This document shows, one piece after another, positions 63,891-64,000 of a DNA stretch of 64,000 nt; position 1 is the first letter of the stretch, and the number at the start of each line of letters is the position of its first letter. A model generated the notes under the pieces. That model ran no database searches. It was not told the origin of the DNA and worked only from the letters and a program-made list of their open reading frames with translations. The stretch comes from Lucinisca nassula (taxonomy: Eukaryota; Mollusca; Bivalvia; Lucinida; Lucinidae). The position numbers were made by a program, and so were the translations under genes. The stretch is taken from positions 146,678,675-146,742,674 of the forward strand of contig OY757010.1 of NCBI GenBank assembly GCA_963580285.1. The letters are read 5' to 3'.

Positions 63891-64000
63891 ATCTTTTCTC
63901 TTATGAATGTTTTCATTGCTCTTAAAGGAACTCATGTTTTGATTTTTATTTGCCTTCACTGCAGCTGGTGTTGTGCCGTGTGGCGGCCGTAAAACGTCTC

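Overview
This is a eukaryotic, AT-rich, repeat-saturated window. It has spliced exons with GT-AG introns, tRNA-derived SINEs with (CAAA)n tails, MITEs, LINE remnants, hammerhead-ribozyme repeats and core-repeat/microsatellite arrays of the kind known from bivalves. The best guess is a bivalve mollusc (inference; no species call). Nothing prokaryotic is present.

Only one host gene can be supported. It lies on the minus strand and enters from the right: exon 1 at 50093-50244 (ATG, signal peptide, N-terminus), then intron 1 of about 36.2 kb, then exons 2-6 at 13796-13917, 11288-11416, 5465-5677, 3399-3562 and 2342-2505. It runs off the left edge. All five junctions keep phase. The joined 944 nt read as the N-terminal cupredoxin pair of a hephaestin/ceruloplasmin-type multicopper oxidase, with the HPHG and HSH copper motifs of domain 1. 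Most long open frames in the window are shadows of repeats.

Layout. 1-2341: intron 6 with SINEs, a CA tract and MITEs. 2342-13917: exons 6-2 separated by repeat-filled introns. Intron 3 holds a LINE remnant carrying two insertions, one of them with a further SINE inside it; intron 2 holds a hammerhead ribozyme and tRNA-type SINEs. 13918-50092: intron 1, with an inverted pair of decayed PIN/FEN1-like genes (16.5-21.0 kb), tandem duplications, a complete gag-only LTR element with 4-bp target duplications (30548-33861), a foldback element built from a TGACTTRT-like word (34.2-35.1 kb), a DNA element with 18-bp TIRs inside a MITE (38.3-40.2 kb), a pearl/Helentron-like core array (41.55-43.47 kb), a PIF1-like helicase fragment (about 47 kb) and many hairpins. 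50245-64000: upstream flank with a promoter candidate, more MITEs, two minisatellites, a broken jockey/CR1-like LINE (58.1-63.25 kb) split by a 2.6-kb array, and a second hammerhead at 63.85 kb.

The dominant families are: SINE-A (about 290-300 bp, 18 copies, many with 10-16 bp target duplications); SINE-B, which shares its 3' tail; a palindrome-centred MITE, here MITE-P (more than 20 copies, many near exons); MITE-Q (23-bp TIR); MITE-R; and a short hairpin family S. Names of the form SINE-A or MITE-P are local labels, not database names. Coordinates of exons are base-exact as read by eye; repeat borders are mostly good to 5-20 bases.
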